Part shown: in pieces, positions 61,598 to 64,000 of the stretch | Position numbering within the stretch: position 1 is the stretch's first letter | Layout of the letters: the number at the start of each line of letters is the position of its first letter | Source of the DNA: Nocardiopsis suaedae | GTDB lineage: Bacteria; Actinomycetota; Actinomycetes; Streptosporangiales; Streptosporangiaceae | Length of the DNA: 64,000 bases | Assembly (NCBI RefSeq): GCF_027706745.1 | Contig: NZ_JAQFWP010000014.1 | Coordinates: 1-64,000, forward strand | Direction of reading: 5' to 3' | Made by a program: the position numbers and the translations under genes | Notes under the pieces: model-generated | Databases searched by the model: none | What the model saw: only the letters and a program-made list of their open reading frames with translations | Told to the model about the DNA's origin: nothing

Positions 61598-62245
61598 ATG
61601 ATCCGCACGGTTCTGGTCGACGACGAGCAGCTGGTCCGCTCGGGACTGAAGATGATCCTGGAAGCGGCCGACGACATCGAGGTCGTCGGCGAGGCCTCGG
61701 ACGGCGCCGAGGCGGTCAAGGTCGCCCGCGAGACCGCCCCCGACGTCATGCTCCTGGACATCCGCATGCCCGGTACGGACGGGCTCACCGCCGCCGCCGA
61801 GCTGGCGACGCTGCCCACCCCGCCCCGCGTGGTGCTGCTGACCACCTTCGACCTCGACGAGTACGTGCACCAGGCGCTGCGCGCCGGGGCCGTCGGGTTC
61901 CTGCTCAAGGACACCCCGCCCCGGGACCTCATCGGGGCGGTGCGCACCGTGCACGAGGGCAACGCGATGCTCGCGCCCAGCGTGACCAAGCGGATGCTGG
62001 AGCGCTTCGCCGCCCCCGCGGCGCCCGCCTCCACCGAGGCCGAGCGGCGCCTGGCGGTGCTCAGCGACCGGGAGAAGCAGGTGCTGGTGGCCGTCGCCCG
62101 GGGCATGTCCAACGCCGAGGCCGGCAGGGAGCTGGGCATGCGCGAGGCGACGGTCAAGGCGCACGTGAGCCGCATCCTGGCCAAGATGGAGATGACCAAC
62201 CGGGTGCAGGCGGCCATCCTGGCGCACGACGCCGGGTGGGTCTGA
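61598..62245 (+). CDS. NarL/LuxR-family response regulator
   Basis: A 215-residue regulator. ATG 61598 follows GGGGAAGG. Receiver: IRTVLVDDEQLVRSGLKMILEAADDIEVVGEASDG, PDVMLLDIRMPGTDG (phospho-acceptor Asp54), VVLLTTFDLDEYVHQALRAGAVGFLLKDTPPRDLIGAV. HTH: LSDREKQVLVAVARGMSNAEAGRELGMREATVKAHVSRILAKMEMTNRVQAAILAHDAGWV. Cognate partner of the kinase just upstream. The 224-bp gap between them contains no gene and may hold a second promoter. Confidence 0.95.
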   Translation: MIRTVLVDDEQLVRSGLKMILEAADDIEVVGEASDGAEAVKVARETAPDVMLLDIRMPGTDGLTAAAELATLPTPPRVVLLTTFDLDEYVHQALRAGAVGFLLKDTPPRDLIGAVRTVHEGNAMLAPSVTKRMLERFAAPAAPASTEAERRLAVLSDREKQVLVAVARGMSNAEAGRELGMREATVKAHVSRILAKMEMTNRVQAAILAHDAGWV

Positions 62246-62281
62246 CCGGCCCCTCCGCCCCTCGTCGCCCCTTCCCCTCCG

Positions 62282-63670
62282 TCACTCCGGCCGGGCGTGT
62301 GCGCCCCGGCGCGGGCCCGGGGCGGCCGCCGAGGCCAGCGCCGAGACCGCGGCCTCCAACGGGCCCCGCCCGACCAGCCACCGCCACAGGAACGCGCCGA
62401 TGAGCGAGGCGACGGAGAACACCTCGGCCATGTGCTCGTCGACCGCCCCGGCCAGCCCGACGAAGTGGTCGGGGAACCACGCCTGCCAGGCCATGGCGAG
62501 CGCGTGCACGGCGTACACGGTGAGCGCCATCGCGCCCGCGGCGGTGAACGGCGCCAGCAGCCGCGGCAGGCGCTCGGCGGCCCACAGGCACCCGGCCAGG
62601 ACGCACATGGCCACGCCCACGCCCCCGGCCGCTTCGACGGTGGTTGAGGTGTGGGGCATGCTGGTGAGCAGCCACCGGGCGTCGTCGGTGGGGATGGAGC
62701 CGATGACCTCCTCCCGCGGGCCGACGGCGCCGTAGAGGCCGTAGTTGTACCAGGCGTGCCAGGACACGCGGTAGGCGACGGCGGCCAGGAGGGCCCCGCC
62801 CAGCGCCAGCCGCAGGCGCACCACCCGCGAGCGCAGGTCGAGGCGGCCCACCGCGAGCCCGGCCAGCACCGCGCCCAGGCAGGCGAGGGCGGGGTAGTAG
62901 CCGTAGACGCCCAGCTCCAGCAGGCCTTGGCCGAAGAACAGGTGGGCGGGGTCCCGGCCGTTCCAGGCGTCGGTGAAGGCGGCCATGGCGCCGCCGGTGT
63001 CGTTGGACCGGCGCAGCAGGAACAGCAGCTGCGGCCCGGCGGCCAGGGCGGCCGCGGCGGCGGTGGCGGCCCAGCGGGCGGGCAGCCGCAGGAACGGGAC
63101 GGCCAGCAGGAAGTACAGGCCGTAGTAGGTGATGATGACCGTCAGGTTGGAGCCGCTGACGGTGATGACCGCGTGCAGGAGCCAGCCGATCACCAGCAGG
63201 GCGGCGCCGCGCACGGCCACCCGGGCGGCGGCGGTGCGGGCGCGTCGGCCCCGGTGCGGCCGGGGGCCGCCGGACACCAGCGCGAGGGAGACCCCGGCCA
63301 GGAAGGCGAACAGGAGGGTGGAGCGGCCCCAGGCGTAGGTGAAGATGATCGCGGTGATCGGCCGGTCCGGGTCCAGGAACGGGACGCCGAAGTGGATGGC
63401 GAACATGCCCGCGATGGCGAGGTAGCGGGCGAGGTCGACACCGGCCAGCCGCCCGGAGGGCGGGGGATGGGGAGGCTCCTCGTCGGGCGGGGCCGCATCG
63501 GCGGCGGCCGGACCGCCCGGCGGTTCCGGCCCTGGGCCCCGGCCCCGCCCGGGGGCCGGGACGCGGACGGCACCGGTGGGCACGCCGACGGCCCGGACGG
63601 GCGGCCCGTCCGGTACCGGCGGCGAGGAGAGCAGGTTCGTCGCAGGCTGAGCGGGGTGAGGCTGCTTCAT
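62282..63670 (-). CDS. DUF418-type polytopic membrane protein
   Basis: A 462-residue membrane protein with about ten segments. ATG 63670 has GAGGA upstream. The first roughly 75 residues are a disordered Pro/Ala/Gly tail. The membrane part starts GRLAGVDLARYLAIAGMFAIHFGVPF, as in the DUF1624/acyltransferase-like N-terminus (R-x-x-G-x-D-x-A-R), then TYAWGRSTLLFAFLAGVSLALVSGG, ALLVIGWLLHAVI, and ends with the DUF418 module GAMALTVYAVHALAMAWQAW. Relatives are annotated as heparan-alpha-glucosaminide-N-acetyltransferase-like, but substrates are unknown. Convergent with the response regulator. Confidence 0.85.
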   Translation of the reverse strand: MKQPHPAQPATNLLSSPPVPDGPPVRAVGVPTGAVRVPAPGRGRGPGPEPPGGPAAADAAPPDEEPPHPPPSGRLAGVDLARYLAIAGMFAIHFGVPFLDPDRPITAIIFTYAWGRSTLLFAFLAGVSLALVSGGPRPHRGRRARTAAARVAVRGAALLVIGWLLHAVITVSGSNLTVIITYYGLYFLLAVPFLRLPARWAATAAAAALAAGPQLLFLLRRSNDTGGAMAAFTDAWNGRDPAHLFFGQGLLELGVYGYYPALACLGAVLAGLAVGRLDLRSRVVRLRLALGGALLAAVAYRVSWHAWYNYGLYGAVGPREEVIGSIPTDDARWLLTSMPHTSTTVEAAGGVGVAMCVLAGCLWAAERLPRLLAPFTAAGAMALTVYAVHALAMAWQAWFPDHFVGLAGAVDEHMAEVFSVASLIGAFLWRWLVGRGPLEAAVSALASAAAPGPRRGAHARPE

Positions 63671-63904
63671 GGTCCTCGTAGGTGCGGGGCGAGGGAGACG
63701 TGTGTGGGGATGTCTCCCTGAGCGTTCAGTACTAGCACCATGCGGCCCCGTGCTCCACCCGCCCTGCTGAGCGCCTGTGGATCGCTCGCCGACCGCCCTT
63801 AGGCCTCCCCGCGGTCCGGGAGGCAGGGGACGCCGGTGGGCCCGGCCGTGTGCGGCCGGTCGGCGCCGTGGGCGGGCAAGTGCGCGCTTGCTAACGTGGT
63901 CGGC

Positions 63905-64000
63905 ATGCCGAATGACACGCCCGAGATGCGGGTGTCGCACGCGGAGCGCGACCGCGTCGTGGAGGCCCTCCAGGCCGCCGCGGCCGCCGGCCGGCTCGGC
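63905..64000 (+). CDS. DUF1707 protein, N-terminal part
   Basis: The gene begins with ATG 63905 and runs off the right edge after 32 codons. The sequence MPNDTPEMRVSHAERDRVVE, then ALQAAAAAGRLG, is the start of a DUF1707 domain, a short helical unit found at the N-terminus of many actinobacterial membrane proteins. The R-V-S-x-A-E-R-D-x-V-V-E-x-L pattern is diagnostic. What follows cannot be seen. Confidence 0.85.
   Translation, partial: MPNDTPEMRVSHAERDRVVEALQAAAAAGRLG

Overview
The window is very GC-rich actinobacterial chromosome. GTG starts are frequent, coding density is high, and the gene set (mycobacterial-type DevR/DevS, tandem universal stress proteins, PanD, SIP-type siderophore reductases, IdeR/DmdR-type iron boxes) fits a filamentous actinomycete. 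A perfect 14-bp TGGGAGCGCTCCCA site in front of a GH10 xylanase is the operator known for Thermobifida CelR, and together with the type I-E CRISPR repeat it makes the Nocardiopsaceae (Nocardiopsis, Streptomonospora, Thermobifida) the best guess. That placement is an inference; no 16S rRNA gene is present.

Positions 1-18746 are the right part of a siderophore nonribosomal peptide locus. It holds the C-terminal A-PCP-E part of one synthetase (open at the left edge), a second synthetase C-A-PCP-C-A-PCP-TE, an iron-box-controlled lipoprotein receptor, an IucB/GNAT-type N-acyltransferase, two paralogous EntS-like exporters, an MbtH protein behind a near-palindromic iron box, and a SIP-type ferric-siderophore reductase. 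An HxlR/SDR pair sits inside the locus. panD follows directly; a Sfp-type phosphopantetheinyl transferase lies at 46.8-47.7 kb, and a second, FhuF-type reductase with its own iron box lies at 37.7-38.6 kb.

Positions 19-28.5 kb hold small unknown genes, an MFS pump, a Pro/Gly-rich membrane protein with a DUF4352-like domain, a type I-E CRISPR array (27 near-identical repeats plus a degenerate terminal one, read rightward) without any cas gene in the window, a DUF2332 gene, a cupin-XRE regulator divergent from a B3/4-domain gene, and a VOC protein. Positions 28.7-35.4 kb form a DosR-type dormancy/hypoxia island: two tandem-USP proteins, two CBS-CBS-BON proteins, a DevS-like GAF-GAF kinase that keeps the heme-ligand histidine motif, and a DevR-like regulator.

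Positions 35.5-44.3 kb carry the xylanase, a broken copy of the FhuF [2Fe-2S] tail, the intact FhuF-like reductase, a POT peptide transporter, and the most unusual locus here: a prolyl oligopeptidase, a 38-residue acidic peptide ending in a Gly/Asp/Ser-rich tail, and a JmjC-type Fe(II) oxygenase, all on the minus strand. This looks like a compact RiPP-type (hydroxylated peptide) system. Positions 44.5-45.6 kb are non-coding and consist of a nested inverted repeat with tandem units on each arm. The rest holds an Lrp/LysE pair, the PPTase, two DeoR regulators with an MFS transporter, a polyprenol-phosphate mannosyltransferase-like enzyme, truncated genes, a DHA2 drug pump, a MacB/FtsX-type ABC exporter with a divergent two-component system, a DUF418-type membrane protein and the start of a DUF1707 gene.

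A dispersed palindromic repeat family (cores at 2893-2950, 12100-12157, 48651-48708) lies only in gaps between genes and is unannotated structure worth pursuing.
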